This document shows positions 24,832 through 36,710 of a DNA stretch of 64,000 nucleotides, piece after piece. Source of the DNA: Prochilodus magdalenae (lineage: Eukaryota > Chordata > Actinopteri > Characiformes > Prochilodontidae); the NCBI GenBank assembly GCA_024036415.1, contig JAMWET010006568.1:303001-367000 (forward strand). The letters are read 5' to 3'. The first letter of the stretch is position 1. Each line of letters opens with the position of its first letter. Below the pieces are notes generated by a model. It saw only the letters and a list, made by a program, of their open reading frames with translations. It was not told where the DNA came from and searched no databases. The position numbers and the translations under genes are program-made.

Positions 24832-25325
24832 CACTCATCATCAAAATAATAGCTGTACCCAGAAGGAAGTGTGGGAGTGCAGTGCTAAGGGGAGAAAGAT
24901 AAAGGTTACCAGGAACAATAAATGATGATATATTTAGACTGATATGGGTAATTTTCATTGAGCTACACATACAGAAGTAGTGTTGGAACGCCATGTTTGC
25001 AAATCCTACAGGCCAGACGACTCAGTATGGAGTTGTAGAGGTTCTTAATGCAGCTTGAATATTCTACAGTTCCTGTAGATGGTGCGGTAGGGATAGAAAT
25101 GGAGTGACACCAGGCCTTCTGGATGTATGATGGTGACAACAAACTGTTCATCTTGGTGCTGACCACGGTGCATCCACACATAAATTCGTTGGTCATCTCC
25201 AGCAAGACAAAAGTGGGACTCGTCACTGGAGATGACCCACTGCCATTCTGAGTCACTCCATCACAGTCTGGCACGACACCATTGCAGTCGTTGGCGTTGT
25301 TGACGTGGTGTTAAAGGCAGTAAGA
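24832..25325 (-). mobile_element. TcA3: internally deleted Tc1-like element, 5' part lost
   Basis: The plus-strand left end CACTCATCATCAAAATAATA is followed by the AGCTG(T/C)ACCCAGAAGGAAG terminus. The minus-strand frame 24963-25274 keeps the deleted transposase in the same order as in the other copies. Similarity stops near 25325, after the text corresponding to 'accacgtcaac', and the other terminus is missing. Confidence 0.8.
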
Positions 25326-27183
25326 CTGGTGTGGGGCATTGACTGGTGTGGCTGGACAATATATTTTGGCACCAGAGGCTTTGAACTCTTATGGGCACCA
25401 TGCGCTTAGATGAAGATAACCCAATGTGGTTGTGTGGTTCAGGAGTAGTTGTGTTTCTTGGAGTTATAGTGCTGGCATTGCATTCAGTGGTGGCCTCCAG
25501 CATTACCCTCTCTGTGGTTTGTGTTTGGGTAGCACTGGCCTGGCCTGACTTACTGTTGAAATGGCTGTTCAGTATACAGCATTTGCTTGTAGGTGCAAGA
25601 AGTTTGCATCTTCTGCTCTACCGATGCTACAGTGGTGTCAGAAGTGCGGTATGGCCTCTGTATGTGGCTTTTGAAGAATTCCAACTCCAGAGAAATGGGT
25701 TTACCGAGCACAATGCTTGCCCTCTCTCTAATGGGTCCAGCCAGCCAAGAGCAAGGCAGCTGGCTGGGCAAGGTGTTGAAGGTAACAGCACAGCGAAGGT
25801 TGGCAGGGGAACCCAGCTGGAGCCTGGCGAAAGGTAGATGACACACATCTGCTAATCACGCTTCAACAACAAGGATGTCTGGGAGTCATTCTCCACCTAG
25901 ATGTGAGTGGGACCGGAGGGAACAGCCCTACAGGTACTTGTGGATGTGGCCCTGGAACAACATGATAAACTTGCATTGTTGACCACAGCCCTCCAGCGAT
26001 GCTACAGGCAGGTGCTGATGGAGTGGTCAGAAAAACAGCTGCTCCATGAGAGGCCAAACTAAAGGGAGTATGGATAAGCAAGCTGGTGGAAGAGCTTATC
26101 AGCAGAGCTGGGGCAATGAGTTAGGGCTCCCTGGTAGTGTGACCTTCCCTGAGGGGAAAGCCACCTACATATGAGGAGCAGAACATGCAGCGTTAAAGCT
26201 AGGTGGTGGATCTCTTGGGGCAGGATGTGCAATCCAGTCAACAGCACCACAGCTTTTTGTGGGCAAAGCCCCAAAGCTGGAGGAGCGGATCACGAAGCAC
26301 CAGTGCCAGCGGATCCCCAAAGGCTGAAGAGGATGATGGAAAAGTGGAAGGCAGCTAGGAAGAGTGCCACGGCTGCTGTCATTGCTGCCAGTAGCACCAT
26401 ATTTCACACTGTGAGCTGTAAGGTGTTCCGCCATGTCTGGGAGGAGGAAGGGAGGTGAGGTCCTAAGAAGATCTGGAGACAACCTAGAGAAATGTTGGGC
26501 TTAAAGGTAGGTGGGACATACTACAGTGGAAGTCAAATTTTTAAACTAGTCCTACAGTTTTAAACTCAAAGTCCTGGTTCACTGGTTAGCCATGCCTGAC
26601 AAGCTTTAAGCCCACCATTAGCCCATAGCTGTAAAGTAAGTTAGCATGTGTGCCACCCAAACACACCTTGTGCAATGTGGTAACAACAAACATTAGCTCT
26701 TTTTGGCTAACAGTAGCATTTTGCAGGCTAGCTTGTTTGCTTATATCAAGTGTACTCCAGAGACATTTAATAAACAACCTTATCTAACTCCAGGCCAATT
26801 TACTTATCACTAGAAAGTATGATGGTTCATTTTTGTGCTTATGAATCTTTTATGTCTCAAGTCCAATCAAAGAGACTGAAATTATAAATGGAAAAAAAAG
26901 AGAAATTATGATTATTACTTTGTCATTTGTCTGTCTCAGTCCAGAACTGAGACTGAGATATTAGATTGTTTTAGGATATAAAAAAGAAAAAATAATATAT
27001 ATATATATTTTTTTAATAGAATTTTGAATGGAATTTTTAATGAAAACAAGGCAATAAAGTTGCAAATTCTTCTATTTTTGAGAAACAAATGAAAGAAAGG
27101 TAAAGCTATGTCTCTGTCCCTTTAAATCTCACTGTAAATCTACATCATATATGTTTTTATTTCATATTTTTATTTAATAGCAT
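25326..27183. other. No gene recognised; one 148-codon open frame
   Basis: A plus-strand frame (25391-25837) begins with about 50 mostly hydrophobic residues that would form one or two membrane segments, but it continues into low-confidence sequence and overlaps equally long antisense frames (25550-25846). I do not recognise a family and there is no promoter or poly(A) context. Because the Gypsy remnant lies upstream, parts could be more of that element. Confidence 0.35.
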
Positions 27184-27450
27184 TGTTAATATGGTGGCTC
27201 AGCACAGCTATATCCCTGCAGTGATATGTATCTCCAGTTTGTTGATATTTACTTTGATGCATCAGTTGAACACAGAAGCTACTGTTTACATTGCATTAAA
27301 CTACTATGAGGAATGGACCAACAGAAATGGCCCAAAAGCACCAAAAGTCTGGTTCCATCGACTTCCATTGAAGCCATTTTCCATTTTTACCCTCTACTGT
27401 AAAGCTGCCATTTCGGCATTACTGTTTTCCTTTGGACAGTGATGTAGTGC
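27184..27450 (+). repeat. Dispersed repeat E, copy 1
   Basis: It shares a colinear set of words with 62690-62910 and, more weakly, 53590-53960: GAATGGACCAACAGAAATGG, 'aaaagtctggttccat', 'gacttccatt', 'ccctctactgtaaagctgccatt' and 'tttggacagtgatg'. It is non-coding. I know similar text from other teleost genomes, but not its class. Confidence 0.65.
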
Positions 27451-28185
27451 CATGTGTAACACTGAGCATTAAGTATCAGTAGATTAGGTCTTAAACCTAA
27501 GCTCATTCTATACCAGAAATGAAGTAGAACTGTGGCTGATCCAGCATAGAAGGGCTTTTATACTGGTAACTCGTGGGCTGATAAGTGCACTGTAGAGGCT
27601 CCCCTCCAGGACTGGCTTGAGAACCAACAGTAGGTCTTTCACAGCCCATTTGTGGTCTGTGGCCCAGTGGTTTAGCTTGTTTAGCCATGTTTGCAACAAA
27701 TGAGCACTAAAATTTGAAGAAAATTGTTCCAGGACATATAATATATAATCCCACAGCATTACTGAGGCTACAGCAATGCAGCTCAGACGCTGGCTCAGTA
27801 GGTTCAGTAATTGCAATGATGCTGTTTTACTACATAGACCTACTAAACTGTCCATGTGCTGCACGCAACAAGACCCATTTAAACATGATTACCAGGATGA
27901 ACAGTATCACAGCATCATGGTGATTAAATTTAAAATACTAATCCTAAATTAATATTAGGCCCATCAGCCTGCAGAGACCAAGCATATAAATCCAGTCTTC
28001 CAGTTCATCCACGGGCGGACCATGAGGATAATGAGAGGAGGGATGCATGTGCGCAAGTGCATGTACACGTTCGCATATTTCTCATCCACAGCTGCCGGTG
28101 ATTTGAGGAATGCTTCCAGCTCTTTCATAGAAATTCACTTTGATCCACACCACAGACTGCACTTGTAGGTAGAAAGCCCTACACT
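27451..28185. other. No gene recognised
   Basis: No coding signal. A 118-codon minus-strand frame (27508-27864) has no recognisable domain. Confidence 0.4.
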
Positions 28186-28925
28186 CATACTTCCACTCAC
28201 TGGCCACTTTATTAGAAACACCTGCCTCATACTTCCACTCACTGGCCACTTCATTAGAAACACCTGCCTCATACTTCCACTCACTGGCCACTTCACTAGA
28301 AACACCTACCTTGTGCTTCCACTCACTGGCCACTTTATTAGAAACACCTGCCTCATACTTCCACTCACTGGCCACTTTATTAGAAGCACCTAGCTGTGCT
28401 TCCACTCACTGGCCACTTTATTAGAAACACCTACTTTGTGCTTCCACTCACTGGCCACTTTATTAGAAACACCTACTTTGTGCTTCCACACACTGGCCAC
28501 TTCATTAGAAACAGCTGCCTCATACTTCCACTCTTTGGCCACTTTATTAGAAACACCTAACTTGTACTTCCACTCACTGGCCACTTTATTAGAAACACCT
28601 AACTTGTACTTCCACTCAATTGCCACTTTATTAGAAACACCCACCTTGCACTTCCACTCACTGGCCACTTTATTAGAAACACCTACTTTGTGCTTCCACT
28701 CACTGGCCACTTTATTAGAAACACCAACGTCATACCTCCACTCACTGGCCACTTTATTAGAAACCCCAACTTCATACCTCCACTCACTGGCCGCTTTATT
28801 AAAAACACCAATCTCATACCTCCACTCACTGGCCGCTTTATTAGAAACACCAACTTCATACCTCCACTCACTGACCAGTTTATTGGAAACACCTACCTCA
28901 TATGTCCTCTTACTGGTTACATTAC
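28186..28925. repeat. 42-bp minisatellite, about 17 units
   Basis: The unit contains CACTGGCCACTTTATTAGAA followed by a variable 'acacct...tactt' part. Starts repeat every 42 bp from about 28201 to 28870, with the most divergent units at the right edge. Because 42 is divisible by three, long repetitive frames stay open on both strands (14-residue units such as VASEWKYEAGVSNK); I regard them as artefacts. The core word is the terminal sequence of a common fish interspersed repeat (TTCTAATAAAGTGGCCAGTG when read the other way). Confidence 0.95.
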
Positions 28926-29354
28926 TGGACACATATACTTTATTAAAGTACAGTATTCACTATAGGTGTACATGGGGGTTGCACATGGTTTTGGATCAGA
29001 AACAGATCAGAAACATTGAACAGAGCATGAATAAAATCATGCCACATTTTCACAATTAAAAAAATCAGATATGGTGTGCAAGAAAAGCCAGACGCTCACA
29101 GGTCTTCTTTTAAACAAGACTTTGAAGCCACACCAAATAATCAAATCAGCTGGAGCCTAAACAAGTATACCTCTACAGGTGCTGAACTGAGACAGACCTC
29201 CTTATACAACTTTCCTTTCTTCGGCCTGATGTCCACCCATTGGGTAAGTTAAGTGTTCAAACTGTGCAACAACAGATGGGCTGTCTCTAATCTAAGTGCT
29301 GCTGGCTCTACACCTTAGAGAATCTAATCTAACTGTACCCCAGCTCCACGGGAG

Positions 29355-29376
29355 GAGTTTCTAATAAAGTGGCCAG
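29355..29376. repeat. Inverted single copy of the minisatellite core
   Basis: TTTCTAATAAAGTGGCCAGTG lies here in the orientation opposite to the array at 28186-28925. Together they look like the two inverted ends of one DNA element of about 1.2 kb. Confidence 0.7.
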
Positions 29377-30095
29377 TGGCATCCCACAGTGTGGACTCTC
29401 CAATCACATGTATGATCAGTGTATACCGAAATATCCCTGTTAGTCTCTACCTATCCTGACACAGTTTAGCTCCTACTACAAGTGCCCTGTGCTGCAGGGT
29501 TGAACAGGTCCAGCTCATTTCCAGCGTTCCGGCAGCAGGCGTTTCTATTTACTTGTAAAACGTCCGATCCGCTAATGCGCGCTATTCAGTGCAGTGCGGT
29601 GTGGGCCTGTGCAGCTGCTGCCGCCTCTCTCCTGCTGTTACAACTTCATTTTCCATGCATCCCTCCTGTCTGCATAAGAGACTACAGCTCCATTGCTCCC
29701 CAGAGGCTGTGCACGGGAGCTGTCTCTCTTTGCCTTCAAGTACCCAAGCTAATGTATTCTCTTTGTGCTCTCAAGCATGAATATATTACTCACGCTTTTC
29801 GGTGCTGGAGATGGAAAGAGGACGCCTGGTGCTCCGGCCTGCGTTTGGCAGCATCCTTCTGAAACCCAACGTAAAGTCTTAAAAGAATAGCTTGGTGAAC
29901 ATTCTGATTTACACAATTACATGCCAAGCTCAATGTAGTAAACAAGCCAGCACATGGCCGGCGTCTGAACTCTGCTTCTGTAGTTTTGATGTTACGGCTT
30001 GTTTACTAAAAGTTAAGCACTTTGAGCTTGCCATCAGCTTTTAAAGCTTGTATGTTCTTCCTTTACTAAATGAGTTTATCCTCTATAATAAGATA
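29377..30095. other. No gene recognised
   Basis: The 126-codon plus-strand frame (29482-29862) shows no family resemblance. I see no repeat I can name. Confidence 0.4.
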
Positions 30096-30628
30096 CAGGG
30101 GTTGGACAATGAAACTGAAACACCTGTCATTTTAGTGTGGGAGGTCTCATGGCTAAATTGGACCAGCCTGGTGGCCAATCTTCATTAATTGCACATTGCA
30201 CCAGTAAGAGCAGAGTGTGAAGGTTGAGTTAGCAGGTAAGAGCACAGTTCTGCTCAAAATACTGCAATGCACACAGCATTATGGGTGACATACCAGAGTT
30301 CAAAAGAGGACAAATTGTTGGTGCACGTCTTGCTGGCGCATCTGTGACCAAGACAGCAAGTCTTTGTGATGTATCAAGAGCCACGGTGTCCAGGGTAATG
30401 TCAGCATACCACCAAGAAGGACGAACGTCCACCAGCATCACGTAGTGAACTGGCCACTATCCTGCAAGAAGAATGGCTTAAACTCCCTCTGACCACTGTG
30501 CAGGACGCAGTATATGTCATTCCCAAGACCAACTGACGCTGTATTGGCCGCAAAAGGAGGCCCTACACCATACTAATAAATGATTGTGGTCTAAAACCAG
30601 GTGTTTCAGTTTCATTGTCCAACCCCTG
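30096..30628 (+). mobile_element. TcC2: internally deleted Tc1-like element
   Basis: It is flanked by TA (30094-30095, 30629-30630), with inverted ends CAGGGGTTGGACAATGAAAC. A start at 30281 opens a short frame, MGDIPEFKRGQIVGARLAGA onward, the N-terminal helix-turn-helix of a Tc1 transposase. It runs about 57 codons to a TAG at the deletion junction. The C-terminus (LATILQEEWLKLPLTTVQD) continues in another frame. It is nearly identical to TcC3 and to TcC1 read in reverse. Confidence 0.92.
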
Positions 30629-30745
30629 TAACTAAGCTGGCTGACTAGTGATGAACTGAAATCAGAATAAGCCTTTATGTTGTTTAGAAGTCATGAGATT
30701 AAATATGCAACAAGCTAATGCTAGCTAGCTACGTTCCTCACAAAC

Positions 30746-31555
30746 CACTGGCTCAATAGAACAGCTGCACCCAAAAGGAAGTGTGGGATTGCAGGGGTGT
30801 TGGGAAGGAAGATAAAGGATACCATGAACAATAAGTAATGATAAGTTTAGACTGATATGGGTAATATTTGTTGAGCTACACATACAGAAGTAGAGTCACT
30901 CAGTATGGCGTTGGGCTGTGACAATCCATCCCATGCAGCCCAAATATTCTCACACTGTTCCTGTAGATTGTGCGGTAGGGGTGGAGGTGGAGTGACACCA
31001 GTCCTTCTGGACGTGTGATGTGTGATAACAAACCATTCCTCATTCCACATTACCTCCACACACAGATTCGTTGTTCGTGACTCGCCACTAAAGATGATCC
31101 GTTGACATTTGGAGTCGCTCCATTGCAGTCTTTGGCGAGGCTGACGCGGTGTTAAGGGTAGTCATCATAACGTCCTCTGTGCATGTGGTCCTGAGTCATG
31201 CAGGTGTCTGCCAATGGTGCTAGTGCTAACAGGATGGCTCATGGAGGGCATCACTGCTCACTGTAAATCCACAATCATGGCTGATGGGTTACTCCCACAT
31301 GTTGTACAAGTGGTGAGTTCTTTTCGGTTGCTTTCGAACTCTTCTCTGAGGCTTACTTCACTTGCAAAGGATGCTACCAGCACAACAGGATGTGTCAGAA
31401 TGGAAGGCATGAGCAACAGGATGACCTTATAGAGTCAGTCAAATACAGCGATAAGGCCCGTCCTTGCTAACGTCTAATGATGTCAGACCTACCCACCAAG
31501 TTTCATTTCTGTGGGTTGAGTCCTTGTGGATGCAACTATTTCTCTCAATGATGGA
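30746..31555 (-). mobile_element. TcA4: internally deleted Tc1-like element, near full length
   Basis: The left end reads CTCAATAGAACAGCTGCACC and the right end TGGATGCAACTATTTCTCTC. Between them the minus strand carries the same deleted transposase as the other TcA copies, with the C-terminal ENIWAAWDGLSQ piece in frame at 30847-31059. The half near 31300-31380 has an insertion or local divergence relative to other copies. Confidence 0.8.
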
Positions 31556-32016
31556 GGCGCGTATATGTGCTTAATGCTTTTATTCAAACAGTCTTTTATG
31601 TTCATACTGCCTTTTATCTTTCATCATTTATGTAAGTCTTATGTTATCACTCTTTACTATTCCCAAACTGTAATATTTCCAGCCTAAGCTTTGCCTATAC
31701 AAATGTCCCATACTTGCCTAGCGTGAATTTCTCAGAGCTGCATTCACTTGTCCAATTGACATTGAAAGGTCTGGTTGATTTTGCTTCAACAGACTGATCT
31801 GGTGTTAGCATAGAAAGCAAGCTCTGCCAGGCTCTTACGTCTGAATAGACATGACATTATGTTGAATGGTAGCTTGAAGGACATTTGGATATCAGTATTC
31901 AGTGAAGCAATGAAGCTGCTGCCTCTTTCATAGCACACAGATGTACAGGGAGAATACATACGGTAAGCAGAATGTAATTAATGATGAATCATTGCTGCTG
32001 TATGTACCTAAAAATA
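31556..32016. other. No gene recognised
   Basis: Nothing that I can name is visible in these 460 bases. Confidence 0.4.
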
Positions 32017-32533
32017 CACAGTCGACTCACATTATTATGACCGCTTCCTACTTTCGATGGCAGCAGCATGAAGTTCATGAAGGCAGTCGCATTTTCAAGG
32101 CACTCTCTGGGCCTAATCATCCATATGGAAGGCACTCTTAGCCGATTTGGGTATCAATCCTTGCAGATCACATACATGCTGATTGCCTTCCCTGAAGCAG
32201 ATGGGATCTTCCGGCAGGACAATGCGAAATGCCACATGGCTAGAAATGTGCCACATTGGTTGGAAGAGCATGACAATGACTGTGAAGTACTACCCTGGAC
32301 CCCTAAATCTCCAGATTAGAACCCAATTGAACATCTGTGGGACCACCTTGATCGTTGCGTTCACTCTGTGGATTCTTCCCAACACACCCTCCAGCAGCTG
32401 TGGGAGGGAATGCGGTCATCATGCCTGTGATAACCTACCCGGACCTTACTGAGTTGCTCCCAGACCGTCTGTGCTGCACACAGCGGTTACTCTGGATATC
32501 AGCCGGTGGTCATAATCATGTGACTCGACTGTG
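32017..32533 (+). mobile_element. TcB2: Tc1-like element fragment, C-terminal transposase half
   Basis: It is flanked by TA (32015-32016, 32534-32535). Inverted ends are CACAGTCGACTCACATTATT and its near reverse complement (AATCATGTGACTCGACTGTG). The plus-strand frame 32183-32319 resembles the second half of a Tc1 DDE domain (ADGIFRQDNAKCHMAR, WLEEHDND, then PKSPD and, after a stop, NPIEHLWDHLD). The DNA-binding half is missing, so this element is the complement of TcC in what it retains. Confidence 0.88.
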
Positions 32534-32946
32534 TACATGTGAATTGTAGACGTGTGGCGATATATAAATCTCACTTCAACATGTTGAGATGTTATTGGTT
32601 AGTGAATGTTGTTAACCAAATGCTAGATGGTGTTTCATGATGGGAGAATGTTTGTATTCTGAGTAATATGATGCAATAGATTGTGCTTAATGTGACCAAC
32701 ATAAACCAACCGGGTGTGAAAGGTCCAATTTGATTTTAAATTGATTTCTTAAAATGGTCTCAAATCAAGTACAATGATCTGTCAGTTGAATAAGACACTG
32801 ATCCAAAGCAGGTAAAAATGTACCTTACAGTATTACAGCGACAGTCCAGTCTTTGGTTTCCCGATGGTAGGCCGTTTGGCTGTAGCTAGAAATCGTGGTT
32901 TGTTGAGGGTTCCTTATTTTCGGAAGTGGTTCTCTTTATGCCAGAC

Positions 32947-33213
32947 GTCTCGGCGTGGTGTTGTAGAGGTTCCTAATGGTGTCCTGTAATAATTGATCCC
33001 ATCCAGCTTGAACATTCTCACACAGTTCCTGTGGATTTTGTGGTAGGGGTGGAGTAACAAACTCCACACATGGATTCACTGGTCGTCTCCACCAAGACCA
33101 AAGTGGGTCTCGTCACTGAAGATGACTCGCTGCCATTCTGAGTCACTCCATGACAGTCTGGCATAACACCATTGCAGTCTTTGGTGACGTTGAGGTGGCG
33201 TTAAAGGCTGCTG
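32947..33213 (-). mobile_element. TcA5: fragment of an internally deleted Tc1-like element
   Basis: Only the middle of TcA is present, without terminal repeats. It has the C-terminal segment (complement of 'gaggttcctaatggtgtcctg') and then the segment around 'cgtcactgaagatgactcgctgccattctgagtcac'. Orientation is minus. Confidence 0.8.
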
Positions 33214-34674
33214 CTCGGAAGCTTGTAAGAAATAAGGCTATACACTTATACATGTTTATATGTAGTACAATGAATCCTTCAGAAATTATGACGGTAAAGG
33301 GACAGGTTAGCACTGGAAGACACTCTTAGCCTTTCCACTGAGCTGTCTGTCAAACAAACCCATTTCCTCATATAGGGCAAGTTTACTATAGTTTAGGCCT
33401 TTACCTTTTTATTAGAGGTTTCAAGGCTACAGACTTTTTAAAGTCACCAGGTATGTGATGAAAGCTGACATCAACTGACACCAATGACGTCATGAAAAAA
33501 CTCTTTGCACCCAGCGACTGAAAAAATCTGACCTAAAAATCAATGACAAAGCCAAACTCCACAAGTCGGTGGCGCGTGACATGCCCTTTCCAGCGAGCCC
33601 TGGATCAGACTGCTAGCCTTCAGGGAACCAGAGATCCAGACCGCGGAATCTCACAAATCTCAGGCACACTCGAGGCAGCCTTGCTGAGATACTGTCCTGT
33701 GGCGGCGGTCCGGAGAGCCAGAGGAATTTAGAGCACCGTATCTCGGCCAACATAAGAGTAACCGCCTTCATACTTACTGTATACCAAGACTGTTAATTGT
33801 AGTCTTCTGTAATTCAATACCTGATCTTCTATAATTCAATACCTGATCTCTGAAGCGCTGCAGATTAGCAGAGACGTGTCAGCATGAAGCTAACCTCCAC
33901 AGTCCAGTAGGGAATGATGTGCCTTTTCCAAGCCCTGGATCGCCATCAGGAGACTGGGTCCCAAAATCAACAGACTCCTCACCGGTTGTCTTCTCTGTCA
34001 AAGCTTGTATGGTCTTTCAGCCCTCAGAGATTCTGCAGTAGTTGCGAGAGCATTGTGTGAGAGTGTGTACAGTACGGTTGTAGGCGGGACACAAGGACTC
34101 TGTTACGAGATGATGTCACCTTGTAACAGATGAATTAGAATACATAGAATGGAATAGGATCTGGAGGGCTGGACATTACATGGAGGTGTTTCATACAGCT
34201 GAGAAATATAGTTTGTGTGGGAGGAGGTTTCTCTCTCTGGTGTGTACTTCAAGCTTTAGAACATGACAGACTGTTTACATGCACTAACAGCTCCATAACC
34301 CACTAAAGGAAATAGAAAGACTAGAACAGCATAACAGAAATGGCAGCTAGTGAGCTGTCTGATGTTGCTGTGTTAGTGACAGTTTGATTACATGTGGTGG
34401 TGCTTCCTGTAGGAGGCTGCTGTTATTCCTTATCCTCCCAGCTTGGTACCATTATGTGATAAGGGGACATCTAGCTTGCAGCCATGACTTCATTAGCTAG
34501 AGAGTAAATTAGCAATAACACCACCAACAACAACATCGAGCTCTCTATAACTCAGTGATGGTATTTCAGACTGGCCCCAATAACAACACTGCATGTATTG
34601 AATACTGTGGTTACCTTGTTACTGCCTCACTGAACACACTAAATGGGCATTCATTATCAGCTGAACTGAGCATA
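33214..34674. other. No gene recognised
   Basis: Two similar phrases about 350 bp apart (near 33580 and 33925: 'gccctttccagcgagccctggatc' and 'gccttttccaagccctggatc') hint at an old local duplication. I see no exon structure. Confidence 0.4.
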
Positions 34675-35384
34675 CACTCATCATCAATAGAATAGCTGCA
34701 CAAACAGCTGCACCCAGAAGGAATCAGCCGACAGGAATAAAACTTGGTGGGTAGGACTGACATCATGAGACATGCAAATGGTTCAAGCTTCACGCTTGGC
34801 CAGACTGACCCAGACTGACCCAGCAGCCACAATTGTGTTCATTCGGCAGCAGTGATGTTATCCATGTGTCAACCTGTTAGTACCAGCACCACTGGAAGAC
34901 GGCTGCATGACAGGACTACATGCACGCTGATCGTTACAACATCTGCCCTTAACACCACGTCAACATCGCCAAAGGCTGCAATGGTGTTGTGCCAGACTGT
35001 CATGAAGGGACTCAGAATGGTAGCAGGTCATCCTCAGTGACGAGTCCCGATCTTGTCTTGGTGGAGACGACCAACGAGTCCTGTCATTTCATCTTCACCC
35101 CCACCGCACAATCTGCAGGAACTGTGTGAGGATATTCAGAATGGATTATCGCAAGACACCATTAAGAACCTCTACAACTCCACGCTGAGACGTCTGGGAC
35201 GTTGGGTTAGCAAACATGGCAGTCAAGCTCTACTGAGAGACACTAGTTCTGTATGTGTAGCTCAATAAGTATTGTCCATATCAGTCTAAATTTATCATCA
35301 CTTACTGTCAACATCTGTCTTTCTTTCCAATAGCACTGCAATCCCACATGTCTTTCTGGGTGCAAGTATTCTTTTGATGATGAG
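34675..35384 (+). mobile_element. TcA6: internally deleted Tc1-like element with both ends
   Basis: This is one of the two best preserved copies. The left end CACTCATCATCAATAGAATA and right end TATTCTTTTGATGATGAG are inverted repeats, continuing inward as GCTGCACCCAGAAGGAA and 'tctttctgggtgca'. The transposase remnant includes VSTSTTGRRLHD near 34870, the segment with 'VIFSDES'-type text near 35030 in a shifted frame, and the C-terminal NLYNSTLRRLGRWVSKHG near 35168-35220. The central DDE core is missing. Confidence 0.88.
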
Positions 35385-35633
35385 AGTTTTGGGAAAATAA
35401 TGGGGATAATTATTGGCACATTTTATACTTTATGTTACAATTAACTCAGCAGAGAGGTGTTATGGTTGTTTCCTGTGGAGGATGTGCTAACACACTGTCA
35501 TCAACAAAGCGGGGATATTCGAACCTCATGAACATCAAAGAAACAATCAATAAAGCATCATCAAACCAAACATCTTTTCCAAAGAAACATTCATCAATTC
35601 CAAACCAAAGCTTAGGTTTCACGTAGGTAATAT

Positions 35634-35639
35634 TTTATT
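35634..35639 (-). terminator. Candidate poly(A) signal of the neurexin transcript
   Basis: AATAAA on the minus strand. About 30-100 bases further along the transcript there are T- and GT-rich stretches (complement of 35540-35605), as expected downstream of a cleavage site. Confidence 0.5.
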
Positions 35640-36239
35640 TGCTCGTTTAATTTTTCAAAACTATCTTTTTTTTCCTTTTTTTTGAATAATAAATTTCATA
35701 CTTTGAGGTCCATAAAGAATCATCACAATCGAACAGAAAATACTGTAGAAAAGAATAGCACTGGTAGAATTAAAAAATAAACCCAAGCAAATGAACGCTG
35801 TTAATGCAGTTTAGCTCGTCTTCCCCATGCCCTCCTCTTGCATGTTCCGAAACGAAGGTAGAGGAAGGGGACAGACGAACGGACAGACGGACAAGAAAAC
35901 ATGACATACACAGGGACTGGAATGGCTAGAGTGATCTGCACCTAGCTTATTACCCCAGGACAAAGGGATTAGTGTTCAGGACCCTGGACAGCTCCTATTC
36001 TCTTATGGTCTTACAATGGGATTTCCTTAGGAGAGGTGGTGGGCAGTGAATTCCCCAGCAGGCCTGAAACGGTGGAACCGGGCATGGGAACCCATTCACA
36101 TACAGGCCGGACTACTTCAGGCCTCTAACATGGTGCTCTCGTTTGGTATGGCATTTGTATAAAGGCTAAGGGGGAGAAAGCAAAACAGACAGGCTGTCAT
36201 TGTAAAACGGTCTATATCTAGCAACACATGATGACATTT

Positions 36240-36312
36240 ACTTTTCTTTTTTTCTCTTTTTTTAACGTTTTATTATTGAAAAAGAAAAAGACAAAGAAAA
36301 AGAAAAAAAAAA
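36240..36312 (-). repeat. Pyrimidine/purine inverted repeat with AATAAA in the loop
   Basis: A T/C-rich arm (about 36240-36263) faces an A/G-rich arm (about 36279-36312). They can pair imperfectly over about 24-30 bases. The loop on the minus-strand transcript contains AATAAA (36274-36269). Confidence 0.7.
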
Positions 36313-36614
36313 CGGTCGGAGGAGCAGATATAATTTTGCATCATCTATACAACAGGCTATAAAACACCACTGTCACACAGTCCAGAGAGCACATTTAGAT
36401 GTGGGCGTACTGTATAAACATATGTAATAAGATACTGTTGCGTGCAAGTGTTCCCCAAGTGATCCTCACACCGCCTAGCTTCGCGGCCTCAACTTTCCCC
36501 CTCCGACGGAGGAAGTAAGGCCTTGAGATTGCTTTTCTGAGATTGCTTTCGGATCCCCAGGCTGGCGGCCTTTCTGTTCTTTTGCACCCATGATAGATTT
36601 AGCCGAGGAGCCTC

Positions 36615-36710
36615 GCGAGAGTCCGCACCAGCCGCGCAAGAGTCTGCACCAGCCGCGCGGTCGCCGCTTCTATAAAAGGTGCAAAAACAAAAAGAGAGAG
36701 AGAGAGAGAA
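36615..36710 (+). promoter_or_regulatory. Antisense promoter-like module (GC-rich 21-bp duplication plus TATA box)
   Basis: Two adjacent 21-bp copies, GAGTCCGCACCAGCCGCGCAA and a near twin, lie at 36619-36660. They are followed by TATAAAAGG at 36671-36679 and a GA run at about 36692-36710. Read on the plus strand this has the order of a core promoter. It would initiate antisense to the neurexin 3' UTR and last exon. It is only a motif match. Confidence 0.3.

Noticed and set aside
25391..25837. 148-codon frame with a hydrophobic start, considered as an envelope-like or membrane protein
   Set aside because: No signal-peptide cleavage pattern or family motif could be defended, and antisense frames of similar length overlap it.
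28390..29059. Long repetitive open frames (180 and 207 codons) in the 42-bp array
   Set aside because: The period is divisible by three, so frames stay open on both strands. Composition follows the repeat, and the frames overlap each other.
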